Source: Serripes groenlandicus (lineage: Eukaryota; Mollusca; Bivalvia; Cardiida; Cardiidae). From it: a DNA stretch of 64,000 nt. A model generated the notes under the pieces. That model was not told the origin of the DNA. It did not search any database and was given only the letters and a program-made list of their open reading frames with translations. The DNA lies in assembly GCA_031761405.1 (NCBI GenBank), contig JASEVX010000001.1:41692542-41756541 (forward strand), written 5' to 3'. Made by a program: the position numbers and the translations under genes. Of the stretch, positions 19,508-29,599 are shown piece after piece (within the stretch, counting starts at the first letter, position 1; the number at the start of each line of letters is the position of its first letter).

Positions 19508-19587
19508 TTAAACCCTTTTCTCAATGTTTTAAAAGTAGACTGCTGCAAAATTTTCCAATCTTGCTTTAAACAGGTAAAGGGTTAAAT
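19508..19587. mobile_element. Family A MITE, deletion derivative A9
   Basis: Only the ends remain: ATTAAACCCTTTTCTCAATG ... GTAGACTGCTGCAAAAT ... GGTAAAGGGTTAA, about 80 bp. Confidence 0.6.
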
Positions 19588-19722
19588 GGTTATTTTTTAC
19601 TTAACCAGTACTCGCGCCGTTTGTGTGGAAAATCCCAACGAGAGGCCGACGATCTACCTCTACACCACTGTCTTCCAGTTTATGATTCATTTAAAGACAA
19701 CGTTCCAGCCATGACGATGTTC

Positions 19723-19964
19723 TAACCCTTTTTTTTTTTCCTGCAGACGCTTTTTGACGCACCTGTAGTGGACGACTTTTGAGAACATCGTGAGAAAAAA
19801 TAAGAAATAATTCATAATGAGCATTTTCTCCGTTTTGCCACAATGTTTACAACTCTACTAACAAAATAACAACATATTAAAATGAGTTTCCGGTTGTTTT
19901 TGTTGGCTAGTTTTTATGTCACAGTAGCCTGTTGCTAAATTGTTTAATGTGGGAAAGGGTTAAA
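19723..19964 (-). mobile_element. Family A MITE, copy A10
   Basis: TAACCCTTTTTTTTTTTCCT left end, a CTGTAGTGGACGACTTTTGA arm, ATTCATAATGAGCATTTTCT and CCGTTTTGCCACAATGTTTA centre, and ATGTGGGAAAGGGTTAAA right end. Confidence 0.7.
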
Positions 19965-20104
19965 ATAATTCAAGCAGTACCTAAGTATGATAATAACTTT
20001 CCCACAAAAATAAATCAGACAACTTCGAAATCATCTTTTATAAATATGGACAAACCTCTATGAAATAAGATAAAATTTTAGAACAAAGTTCAAAACATGA
20101 GTAA

Positions 20105-20212
20105 AATTGAGAACCCTCCCTTTAATGAGTAATTTCCCCTTTAGTCACACTGTTTACAAAAGTCGTTTGCTGCCGTCACGTCAAAAATCGCCTTCCAATG
20201 ACAAGGGTTGAT
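20105..20212 (-). mobile_element. Family A fragment A11
   Basis: AATGAGTAATTTCCCCTTTA, GTCACACTGTTTACAAAAGT and CGTTTGCTGCCGTCACGTCA are the right half of family A. Confidence 0.55.
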
Positions 20213-20332
20213 AGTAGTATTGCTAAATTTCCGCCATGTAAAAACAGCATGTGCTCCTTACATATTGATCCCGGGCGATGTCACGTGCTCGATCTTGAAT
20301 CCGAATACATCGATATGTTCAATGTGGCATCG

Positions 20333-20565
20333 TTAAACCCTTTCTCAAAATAAAGCAAATCAGCATCAGTCGACTGTGTAAACATCTTAACTAAAATAAA
20401 GAAAATCTCGGTAAACGATGTTACAATAATTGAATATAGTTTATTCATTGTGACTAAAGGATAGATTCCTCATTGTGTGTAATTTCTCCTTTTGCCACAA
20501 GGTTTTCAAAGTTATGTTGCTCTGCGGTTGCACCAGAAAACGTCTTTATGTAGGACAGGGTTAAG
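20333..20565 (-). mobile_element. Family A MITE, copy A12 (diverged)
   Basis: TTAAACCCTTTCTCAAAATA at the left and CGTCTTTATGTAGGACAGGG plus TTAAG at the right, with AATTTCTCCTTTTGCCACAA in the middle. The left arm of the hairpin is lost. Confidence 0.6.
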
Positions 20566-20750
20566 TGGATTGAAACATATAAGTGGCTACATCGTCATTC
20601 AACCACGGAAATAATTGTTATCGGTGGGTGTTTGATAAATAACAGTGGATTATGGTTCTCGGCGTACTATATTGAAGTAGTACTTCTGGCATGAACCAAC
20701 ACTGGCGACTAGATTGGTCACTTACCCGTAAATATTGCTATCACATACAT

Positions 20751-20996
20751 CGAGGGCTTGGCGTGAAACGGTTGTAACTAAAAACATATATTGAAAACCC
20801 TGGTTTAGGGGCAATTTTGACCCTTTTGTAAACAATGCAAATTTAGGTACCATTGCTCAGAACGAGCAATGGCACCTAAATTTCCATTGTTTACCAAGAA
20901 AATTTATTTAACTCTTATAAATACTTTATGGCGAAGTGATTAACATCGGTAAAAAAGGATAAATTTTAGTTACAACCGTTTCACGCCAAGCCTTCG
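20751..20996. mobile_element. Family D MITE, copy 2
   Basis: 246 bp with CGAGGGCTTGGCGTGAAACG ends, flanked by ACAT at 20747-20750 and 20997-21000. The middle forms a second palindrome: GTAAACAATG ... ATTTAGGTACCATTGCTC against GAGCAATGGCACCTAAATTT ... CATTGTTTAC. Two copies with different flanking 4-mers support a 4-bp target duplication. Confidence 0.9.
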
Positions 20997-21192
20997 ACAT
21001 GTACTATTAAAAGAGTAAATATATCTGTTAGCATTGGTATTTAAAACAATCTACTACTGTTCTAGAATTTATCTTGTGTAACCCATTCATCAACCAGCTC
21101 ATAAGAAAAGTACTTACTCGAGTTCAGGCATGCATGTAATTCATTTCATTTCAGGGGGAAAATATTCATAAGCGGGTTCATATTTTGTTATA

Positions 21193-21374
21193 TACAGTCG
21201 AACCTGTGTTAGCGGTCACCTCTGTTATGCAGCCAACTTGTATTAAGCAGACAACTGAAGATTAACTAAAACAACATTTTCTTCTTCATTTGAATTGTAT
21301 TAAGCAGCCACCTGTGTTCAGCATCCAACTTTTAACTCTCCCTTGGGTGGCTGCTAAAGACAAGTTTGACTGTA
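21193..21374. mobile_element. Tc1/mariner-type MITE
   Basis: Ends are CAGTCGAACCTGTGTTAGC and the inverse of CAGTCAAACTTGTCTTTAGC, bounded by TA on both sides. Length is about 180 bp and there is no coding sequence. A TA target with CAGT-type ends fits the Tc1/mariner superfamily. Confidence 0.75.
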
Positions 21375-21379
21375 TTGTA

Positions 21380-21830
21380 CTTGAATATTAAACATATATA
21401 TACATTCCTAGGCCATGCTTTAGTGTCCCTATACGAGACTTTAAGCAATGTCCGCCTACGCTGTAGTTAAAGCTCCGATCATGCACATGCTTATATATTA
21501 TTAGCATAATGTTCTGAAGTAAAATTCCACAAATCTAAAATAATCTGACTCTAACTTCAACAGTCATGATTACTGACACGAAAAACAGCTTGTTTGTGTA
21601 AAACAAAACGGGATTTGTTTGTGTATTTATATGGTGTTGTATACCGAATTCAACAGTTTTTAGGTCCTAAGTCATCTAACGGCGTTTCCTGAGTAACTAA
21701 CCAGAATTAGCAGTAGTGTACAGCCTGACAGCAATACATCAGACGTAATGATATTGCCAAGGAAAGAGCCACTTCTACCATTCTCAAAGTCTCGTAATAC
21801 CAAACCCTCACATCTACACGTGACAACATA
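21380..21830. other. Unassigned sequence
   Basis: No supported gene. A reversed SINE-tail-like phrase (about 21630-21720, GGTGTTGTATACCGAATTCA ... CGGCGTTTCCTGAGTAACTA) precedes the forward SINE, so a second decayed inverted SINE may be present. Confidence 0.4.
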
Positions 21831-21835
21831 AGTTG

Positions 21836-22085
21836 TGAAGTGATAGAGCGTCTGTCTCGGTGCGGGAGGTCAAGGGTTCGATCCTCAACCAGATTATGCA
21901 AAAAACTCTGAACGTGGTATTAATGACTGCCCTTATTGGCGCTCAGGGTTTCGGGGTTTGTATTACGACTGACTGACTGGTGTCAGAATACACGGACTAG
22001 TAGTACTTGTACCTTACACAGGACCTTCGTGATATAACTGAAACAATGGCTGAAAGCGGCCTATAACATGTAACAACCAATCGAA
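21836..22085 (+). mobile_element. tRNA-derived SINE
   Basis: AGTGATAGAGCGTCTGTCTC and AAGGGTTCGATCCTC give A- and B-box-like motifs. The body has GACTGACTGACTGGTGTCAG, and the tail is GTGATATAACTGAAACAATG then GCTGAAAGCGGCCTATAAC. Confidence 0.75.
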
Positions 22086-22111
22086 ACATCTACATGTATA
22101 CATGCTATTCT

Positions 22112-22373
22112 GAGCCGTCCCGCGATAGAAACCAACATTATGGACTCTGCGTAATGTATTGACCCGGATCAGCCTAAGCATGCCGCCCAGGCTTACCCGG
22201 CTCGATACTGTTCGCCTCCTGTGGATTTTCTGTTTCAGTAATCACTAATCTATACCTCTATCCCGCTGAGGCGGAATGTGTCGGCCCGGATCAGTCTGCG
22301 CGGACTGCGCAGGCTGATCTGGGTCGATACATTACGCAGATGCCATACTGTTGGTTTTCTCGTGGGACGGCTC
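22112..22373 (+). mobile_element. Family B MITE, copy B2 (full length)
   Basis: 262 bp with long terminal inverted repeats, GAGCCGTCCCGCGATAGAAA ... GGTTTTCTCGTGGGACGGCTC. Inside are two further hairpin modules: GGATCAGCCTAAGCATGCC ... CAGGCTTACCCGG, and CCCGGATCAGTCTGCGCGGA ... GCAGGCTGATCTGGG. This copy best shows the family's organisation. Confidence 0.88.
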
Positions 22374-22765
22374 TTATCATTTTATGTTGGAGTGACGATG
22401 GTCATTTTAAATGACTCGTATTCACCAACCATTCTGATATAATTCTGATTCCGAATTAGTAAAGCATTCTGAACTTTAAAGTAACACGATTTCTTATTTG
22501 CATAATCATGTGGTTTAGCTAATCAGAAATTGCGTTATTTTTTTAAATTAAATATTAATAAGATTTTAAGTGATTGGTGAATACGGTATAGTTACTGGTT
22601 CCATGTAGGGGCTACATTTTGTATTTACATGTATTTCGAATTCAACGTCGTTTCAACAGTTTGAGCTTTCTCAAATATGTGTAAATAATAATGTGAAGAA
22701 ATATTCAAAGCGAAATTTAACTGCTAAAGACATTTCCAACATTCTAAAAAATGTGTGAATTATCA

Positions 22766-24927
22766 TGTCCGTGAAGTTGGCAGTCTGGCAGTCTGGCAGC
22801 CTGGCAGCGTGAAGTTAGCAGTCTGGCAGTCTGGCAGCCTGGCAGCGTGAAGTTGGCAGTCTGGCAGTCTGGCAGCCTGGCAGCGTGAAGTTAGCAGTCT
22901 GGCAGCCTGGCAGCGTGAAGTTAGCGTGACGTTAGCAGTCTGGCAGTTTGGCAGCCTGACAGCGTGAAGTTAGCAGCCTGGCAGCGTGGCAGTCTGGCAG
23001 CGTAAAGTTAGCATTCTGACAGCATGGCAGTCTGGCAGCACGAACTGAGCAGCGTGACAGCCTGGCAGCACGAACTGATAAGCGTAGCAGCCTGGAATCA
23101 CGAACTGAGCAGCGTGGAAGCCTGGCAGAATGAACTGATCAGCGTGGCAGCCTGGCATCACGAACTGAGCAGCGTGGCAGCGTGGCAGCACGAACTGATC
23201 AGCGTGGCAGCCTGGCTGCACGAACTGAGCAGCGTGGCAGCACGAACTGAGTAGCGTGGCAGCTTGGCAAAGCAATGATGTCAGTCTGACAGAGTAATGA
23301 ACTGAGGCACATAACAGCGTGGCAGCCTGGCAGCCTGGCAGTCTGGCAGCGTGAAGTTAGTTAGCATTCTGACAGCGTGGCATGCTGGCAGCACGAGCTG
23401 AGCAGCGTGGCAGCCAAGTTTTTTCGAATTCTTGTGTACATTAACCTCTATTTTTTATCACTCTTGAAAGCCGAAATCCGGCGATGTTTCTGGTCTTTGA
23501 TTGATTGAAAAATGCTTGTCTACAAAATCGGGAAAAAAAATGAAAAAATGAGATATTCCTTCACAGTAGTTCATTAGAAAAATACGCCTATATAAATGTC
23601 GCATTCAACTTAAAATATATACTTTTACACAGACTTTTCATGTGAACTAAGCCATATCCATTTACGCGAAATTTCGTTTTTATCTCAACAGCGGTAGGAT
23701 TTTTTTACAGTCCCCAGCAGAACCGGGCAGCGCGAAACACGCTGTGCTTTTTACACCCGGTCTAGGTACAATATCTTTCGTATATGTTACGATGCACTAA
23801 CTTTTCTTTCAATGAGTTTTAAGCAAAGATAAGAGGTGAAAGATTTCATTAAATCAAGTTTTTTCGAATTCTTGTGCCCATTTACCTCTATTTTTTATCG
23901 CTGTCGAAAGCCGAAATCGCGCGAGGTTTCTGGTCTTTGATTGATTGAAAAATGCATGTCTACAAACTTAAAACACTTTATTTTGCCATTTTCATGTAGC
24001 TTAGTGTCATCTTACCATACCCGTAACGGTGCGTTATTTCATGAACGTTTTCTAATCTTTTAAAACAGAAATCAAGTTTTACATGTTTTCAAAATCGGTA
24101 AAAAAAATGAAAAAATGAGAAATTCCTTCACAGTAGTTCATTAGAAAAATACGCCTATATAAATGTCGCATACAACTTAAAATATATACTTTTACACAGA
24201 CTTTTCATGTGAACTAAGCCATATCCATTTACGCGAAATTTCGTTTTTATCAACAGCGGTAGGATTTTTTTACAGTCCCCAGCAGAACCGGGCAGCGCGA
24301 AACACGCTGTGCTTTTTACACCCGGTCTAGGTACAATATCTTTCGTATATCGTGCTGCCACGCTGCCAGACTGCCAGGCTGCCACGCTGTTATGTGCCTC
24401 AGTTTATTACGCTGTCAGACTGACATCTTTGATTTGCCAAGCTGCCACGCTACTCAGTTCGTGCTGCCACGCTGATCAGTTCGTGCTGCCAGGCTGCCAC
24501 GCTGCTCAGTTCGTGATGCCAGGCTGCCACGCTGATCAGTTCATTCTGCCAGGCTTCCACGCTGCTCAGTTCGTGATTCCAGGCTGCAACGCTTATCAGT
24601 TCGTGCTGCCAGGCTGTCACGCTGCTCAGTTCGTGCTGCCAGACTGCCACGCTGTCAGAATGCTAACTCTACGCTGCCAGACTGCCACGCTGCCAGGCTG
24701 CTAACTTCACGCTGTCAGGCTGCCGAACTGCCAGACTGCTAACTTTACGCTGCCAGGCTGCCAGACTGCAAGACTGCTAACTTCACGCTGCCAGGCTGCC
24801 AGACTGCCAGACTGCTAACTTCACGCTGCCAGGCTGCCAGACTGCCAGACTGCTAACTTCACGCTGCCAGGCTGCCAGACTGCTAACTTCACGCTGCCAG
24901 GCTGCCAGACTGCCAACTTCACGGACA
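22766..24927. mobile_element. Foldback-type element with tandem-repeat inverted arms
   Basis: Both ends read TGTCCGTGAAGTTGGCAGTC inward. The left arm (22766-23415) and right arm (24350-24927) are inverted copies built of short tandem units: GTGAAGTTAGCAGTCTGGCA-type near the ends and GCAGCACGAACTGAGCAGCG-type further in. The direct repeat TGAATTATCA occurs at 22756-22765 and 24929-24938, one base from the right end, a candidate target duplication. The inner region holds two direct copies of a segment starting TTTTTTCGAATTCTTGTG. No transposase frame is seen, and frames within the arms are repeats. Confidence 0.8.
23418..24350. repeat. Internal direct duplication within the foldback element
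   Basis: 23418-23785 and 23860-24350 are copies of one segment (CTTTGATTGATTGAAAAATG, CACAGTAGTTCATTAG, GGTCTAGGTACAATATCTTT shared in order). The first copy lacks about 110 bp present in the second (around 23965-24080). A spacer of about 75 bp separates them. Confidence 0.85.
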
Positions 24928-24933
24928 TTGAAT

Positions 24934-25160
24934 TATCATGATGCATAGAAATGTGTACTGCGAAAGAGAAATCCAGCTTTTTAAAATATGCGTGAATTAT
25001 CATGCGAAGCAATATGCACAGCGAAATAGAATTTTTTCTAGATTACCATAATTATCATGATGCAAAGAAATGTGTACTGCGAAAGAGAAATCTAGCTTTT
25101 TAAAATATGCGTGAATTATCATGCGACGCAATATGCACAGCGAAATAGAATTTTCTAGAT
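24934..25160. repeat. Two-copy tandem repeat, about 112 bp, at the foldback right flank
   Basis: Units share ATTATCATGATGCA, AGAAATGTGTACTGCGAAAG, CTTTTTAAAATATGCGTGAA and AATATGCACAGCGAAATAG at about 24934-25045 and 25050-25160. A related partial unit lies left of the foldback element (22735-22765), so the element probably inserted into this array. Confidence 0.8.
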
Positions 25161-25404
25161 TACCATAATCCTGCTTTAAACACAACCGGAGGAAATTGGA
25201 GGTTAATGCTAAAATCGTGCGGTATGCATTGTACTATAACTTACAGGAAACCAGTCGGATATCACCGGCTACACTCTATTGACACCTTCCCACATGCAAT
25301 TGAATTTGCAGCTGATCTAAAGGACTAAGAAAACACAAATACACTTAATATATGGGAGATCTTTAAAATTATCAATTGAATTGTAAATATTGTGAGCAAT
25401 TTAT

Positions 25405-25445
25405 ACAATGTTGTCAAAGGACGTCTGCTGCAGTTACCTCAACAC
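25405..25445. mobile_element. Family A fragment
   Basis: ACAATGTTGTCAAAGGACGT followed by CTGCTGCAGTTACCTCAA is a short right-half remnant. Confidence 0.4.
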
Positions 25446-25619
25446 GTGTCTGCACGTCAGTAAGAAAGAGTAAACAACGCTTATAGACGTCGTTTTATCC
25501 AAATTGGTGCGATGATCTTTGAAAACCCAAAATAAGGCACTTGGACCAACCTAGACTTAAATTACCCGGAACACCATTGCTTTTTTCCGCCAAATAGACA
25601 TGGAAACTTTACAGAAAGC

Positions 25620-25850
25620 ATAGCCCTTTCCCTCATACGACAATTCTGCAGCAGACGACTTTGAACGTATTTTGTCAAAACATAGAAATTCTCCATAATT
25701 GAATGGATAACCTATGACAAAAAGTGGAAAACATTGTGACAAAAGGAGAAATTGCACGTTTTGTGCATTTTTTTTTTTTTTTGTCACTATGTTTTCAAAA
25801 AGCCGTCTGCTGCAGAGGCGTCAGAAAGCGTCTATAGGAGGGAAAGAGAT
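25620..25850 (+). mobile_element. Family A MITE, copy A13, with altered hairpin bases
   Basis: Full-length copy with ends CCCTTTCCCTCATACGAC and TCTATAGGAGGGAAAGAG. The central hairpin is GAAATTGCACGTTTTGTGCA rather than GAAATTGCTCGTTTTGAGCA, so both sides of the stem changed together. Confidence 0.88.
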
Positions 25851-25972
25851 AGTAGAACTGGACTGAAAAGCATGGTTACATTTACATACCCTAAACTTGG
25901 GTTTTTCCATGAAAACGGCTTATATGTATACCATAACATCGGAATTGATAGTTTACCGTTGTCAATTCGTCC

Positions 25973-26041
25973 CATCCTCGGTACCCAGGCTATTCATAAA
26001 ATATATCATATATTTTATGAATAGCCTGGGTACCGAGGATG
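25973..26041. mobile_element. 69-bp perfect palindrome with an 8-bp flanking repeat
   Basis: Arms of 34 bases (starting CATCCTCGGTACCCAGGCTA) face each other across a single C. ATTCGTCC lies directly on the left and ATTCGTTC directly on the right, a 7/8 match suggesting a target duplication. It looks like a terminal-repeat-only transposon remnant, or an assembly fold-back. Confidence 0.6.
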
Positions 26042-26049
26042 ATTCGTTC

Positions 26050-26560
26050 ATGAGTGCAATAAGCAGACAGGGAAACTAGAACATCCAGTATGTGTCAGTC
26101 ATTTTACATGATAACTGCGTTTTATCGAGACGAAATGCGTTATCATGCTTTGGATAACGATATGAGTCTATATATATATATATGTAGTTCCAAGTACTAC
26201 ATTGTTTACCTCCCCTGGCAGCCATTTTGATATGCAAGTTTACAATATGTTGTTTAGAGAAATATCAAAAGTAATTAAATTAAACAATAATTGCATGTGC
26301 AAAAATAATTAGATCAAGAAGTCGATAATCAGATCATAAAGGCATTAACGAAATATGTTTGTCAAACTCAAATTCCTTGGTGTTTTCCTAATTATTACAT
26401 TTTTTTAATTTACTTTATTAATGTTCATCAAGATCCAACAATGGAGATAATTATTGTAGTTCTGGTAACTAAGTATTGAATGCAGGACTGATTCCATCCG
26501 AGGAATCCAAGGCGAAATTAATTTCTTAAGTTGTCTAAAGTTGCGAGCTATGGTTCCATA
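26050..26560. other. Unassigned AT-rich sequence
   Basis: Contains a short TA run (26171-26182) and nothing else supportable. Confidence 0.3.
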
Positions 26561-26567
26561 TGGAATC

Positions 26568-26945
26568 TGTCATGGCTGCGCAGGTTGTAGACGTGGGGTG
26601 GTCAGATCACGCGTGCCGAGTTCGATCCCTGCTCGCGGCGGTCATGATGCATACTTCATAGCCTGGTACTGGGTATCAATCCAGAGGTTGTGTGTTCGAA
26701 TCCCCGTTCGGCCAACATTCTTTCCGACCTTTGACAAAAGTCACTGTGACAAGCGTCCGTCGTCTTTAACCAATATGCCAACAGTCTATTTGGAAAAGCA
26801 GCCAGTTGATTGGAATGTATGTTGTGTGGAGAACTGGTGTGAGAAAACTAGGAAACACGTAAGAATGTGAACTGGCCGCCGTGTCAATGACCGTGTTATA
26901 ACTGAAATACGATTGTAAAGGACGTAAACTCCCAGAAAAATCAAG
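26568..26945 (+). mobile_element. SINE with a double tRNA-like head
   Basis: Two B-box-like motifs, GAGTTCGATCCC near 26620 and GTGTTCGAATCCCC near 26690, precede a body shared with 54848-55130 (CAACATTCTTTCCGAC, TTGACAAAAG, AAGCAGCCAGTTG, GTGTGAGAAA). The tail GTTATAACTGAAATACGATT and AAGGACGTAAACTCC follows. It may be a dimeric SINE or one SINE inserted next to another. Confidence 0.75.
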
Positions 26946-26949
26946 CAAA

Positions 26950-27775
26950 CATCTTCAAACTGGCGAGCAATTATTCCAGAAAAAATATCCGTATAAAATC
27001 GAGGTCTGGATTGTCACGAATCCAATACAGACGGGAAATGCGAAATAACTATTTTTCAGAACCAAATGCGCCCGTTTGACTTAATTCAACACACCATGAG
27101 ATAAAAATGTATAACTTTGCACAAATAAGTTAATTATTTAGAATGGGAAGAAAACATCTGATCCAATGTACGCCTTTCCACAAGACACTACCGTCAGCCG
27201 TTTTCTACAGATGCGTAAGGAAAGAACATATTCATGCCAGACAAGTGCTCACATTTCTTTCCTGGTGTTATTCATGAAACAGTGAGTGAATTACTTTAAG
27301 AGAGGGGAGGTTAATACTTGTCTAGCTTTACGTGATTTTAACCCTTTCCTACTTGCAGGCACATTCTGACACATACGTAGAAGTCGACTTTTGAAAAGGT
27401 TAACAAATATTTCCTATCTGAATTGGCAAGACCTTTTACTACGATTACGAACAGAATAAAGATGCACATTCGCAAATATCAATACTCATGTTTAACAACG
27501 TTTCAAACGCTTCTCTATAAATGTTCATGTTGATTTAACACAATGCAGGAATTAAGCAGGATAAACGTTACCCCACAAAGAAGATTAGGGCTTCCCGCGG
27601 TAATCTGAACGCAGTTCGAATGAGCTTAAACCCTTATCTTCCTGAATTCCTACAACTCGTGTCAGCACCATCGCTTTTTAGTGTTATTTCGAATAGTTTT
27701 GGCAGACTGATTGGTACTTTAGAAGCTACAAGACTATGATTAGATTACGTGATTGTGAGGCTGAATTAAGTCTCC
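26950..27775. other. Mostly unassigned, with a family A fragment
   Basis: 27337-27400 (TTAACCCTTTCCTACTTGCA then GACTTTTGAAAAGG) is the left end of a family A element. The rest shows no gene or repeat I can support. Confidence 0.4.
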
Positions 27776-27778
27776 ACA

Positions 27779-27950
27779 TGTTAGTAAATGTAGATTAGTG
27801 CCTCCCGGCAAACAAGGACGTCATTTAGTTAAAGTCAAATGTAGTTTCAATAAGTGCATTGCGGCAAACACGGATGTCATTTAAAGTCAAATGCAGTTTA
27901 AATTAGTGCATTACGTCAAAGAAGGATGTCATTTAAAGTCACATACAGTG
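27779..27950. repeat. Tandem repeat of about 52-56 bp, three units
   Basis: Units contain TTAGTGCATT, a CGGCAAACA-like stretch, GGATGTCATTTAAAGTCA and CAGTTTAAAT, at about 27797, 27853 and 27904, with moderate divergence. Confidence 0.7.
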
Positions 27951-28134
27951 GTATTTAGGCTAAATATTTTCTTGGTGGTAGTATTTATTTATTTATTTAT
28001 TCCTTTTAATTCCTCCTATTGGAGATCAATAAATAAACATACAAAGTTTTGCTATATTAACAATAAACAATATGAAACAAAAGGATAGTGCTGGGACTAT
28101 ATTTACACACACATGTTATTGTATATAAAAATAC

Positions 28135-29402
28135 GCCGTTATTAGGCATATGTTATCATTTCTGAACACAGAATTTATATAAGATTTTTCAGACAGCTCT
28201 ATGCATAAGTTAAACATCGTTTACAAAGTAGAGCTTTGTTTTCTGCGTCAATGTTCGTATCAGGTTCCGATCCCAAAACTTTCAACATGAATATATCCGG
28301 GGGGTCGGAGCCTAATTCGTCTGCGTGTTCGGTGCGAATGTATAGTCTTATATCATGTAAGAGCAGTGATCTCGGAAGCAACGATCATGGACATTCGCAT
28401 GTTTAATGCCATCAGGCGTAGACTCCGAGCATAAATTACAATACTGATTTGTTTCACCCGGAATAGCTGTCCATGCTTCTGACAACTGTTGGGCTTAACT
28501 CGGTATACATATCATAAAGTAAGCATGTGCTTATTGAAGTTTGTAGCTGTTGAAATATTGTGAAATCCGGGTCGGCACTCACCCTCGACCTCCAATTCTG
28601 TGTTTCACATGCATTAACGACATTTTTAACAGCCAATTTCCAACTATATTTAGACGGCAAAGTAGCTGAATTATAAATGTATGCATGTAGTATGTAGTAT
28701 GTGCAGAAGACCGTACTTACTTAGTATGTTTGTTATATCTTGGATGAAGCCTTTTTTTTTTACTTTTGATGGGTTTTGCATATATGACAAGCATCTGTTG
28801 AGGAATAAATCTTTACTCATAGATCCGTTTTTAAGACTGAGAAGCTTGTGCAGAAACATTACCTTTCTGTTATCAATTCTTGAAGATAGACGAGGTATGC
28901 CGACAATGGATTCACACATATCTGATCTCGTTCTGGTTTTGAAACCCTGTATTGACTTTACAATGAAGTGGTGTTCCTTGTCCACTGTATTTGTGTCAGC
29001 CTGTGACATCTCATTCCAAAGCTCACACCCGTATAACGCTGTTGGTACAATTATGCTATTATATAGCCTAATTAATGTAATTCGGTTTAAAGCATCAGAC
29101 CGCTTTCTTCGCCTTTTGACACCTTTCTTTAATTCGATTTGTTAATTTGATGCGTCTTGTCTTATTCCAATGTGTACCGCATGATCAGTTTTAAAAATAT
29201 ACGTATCACCAATAATAAGAGAAATTGGCGAGTCATGTTTAGGTTTGTTAAATACGACTATATTAGATTTGCTCGCATTAACTTCGAATTTCCACCTGTT
29301 GGTATATCGGTAGACAATATCTAATAGAAGTTGCAGCATATTCGGAGTCAGGGTAATAAGGGAAAGATCATCGGCGAATGAAGGGTTGCCGCATCTGAGG
29401 GG
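28135..29402 (-). mobile_element. LINE fragment L2, minus strand, includes the RT catalytic box
   Basis: Reading leftward from 29402, the minus strand encodes FADDLSLITL (YXDD-type reverse-transcriptase active site, here FADD), then LLLDIVYRYTNRWKFEVNA and SKSNIVVFNK, the usual RT thumb-proximal motif. A C-terminal part carries IQGFKTRTRSDM and GIPRLSSRIDNRKVMF, which resemble fragment L3. Frame breaks occur around 29010-29140 and 28670. The copy is truncated before the RT N-terminus and abuts a trinucleotide repeat. It is a dead copy of a non-LTR retrotransposon. Confidence 0.85.
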
Positions 29403-29406
29403 TAGA

Positions 29407-29407
<1 letters not shown>

Positions 29408-29442
<35 letters not shown>

Positions 29443-29458
29443 AAGTAGAGGTAGTAGG
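29408..29458. repeat. (AGT)n microsatellite
   Basis: About 11 uninterrupted AGT triplets, then impure GTAG units. It sits at the 5'-truncated end of the L2 LINE fragment. Confidence 0.95.
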
Positions 29459-29464
29459 AGTAAT

Positions 29465-29585
29465 TTAATTAGCTATATTTTATAATTATTAATCAATACG
29501 ATATCAAAACTAATTTTATATTTTCAAAACGATGATGTGTAATGATGGTACAATTGGGTCAGAGCTGTCCCCTTTTATATTCATG
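29465..29585 (+). repeat. Inverted-duplicate block, piece 1
   Basis: Matches the reverse complement of about 44757-44870: CTATATTTTATAATTATTAA, TTTTCAAAACGATGATGTG and GGTACAATTGGGTCAGAGCT are shared. Piece 2 of the same partner lies 2 kb away at 31556. Confidence 0.85.
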
Positions 29586-29599
29586 AAAACATGAAAGAG

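Noticed and set aside
23024..24704. Cys/His-rich frames (CCHAAQFV..., WQHELIS...) as zinc-finger-like proteins
   Set aside because: They arise from the tandem units of the foldback arms, mirrored on the opposite strand in the other arm.
28681..29145. 154-codon plus-strand frame
   Set aside because: It is the antisense of LINE fragment L2, whose coding sense is the minus strand (FADD box at about 29365).
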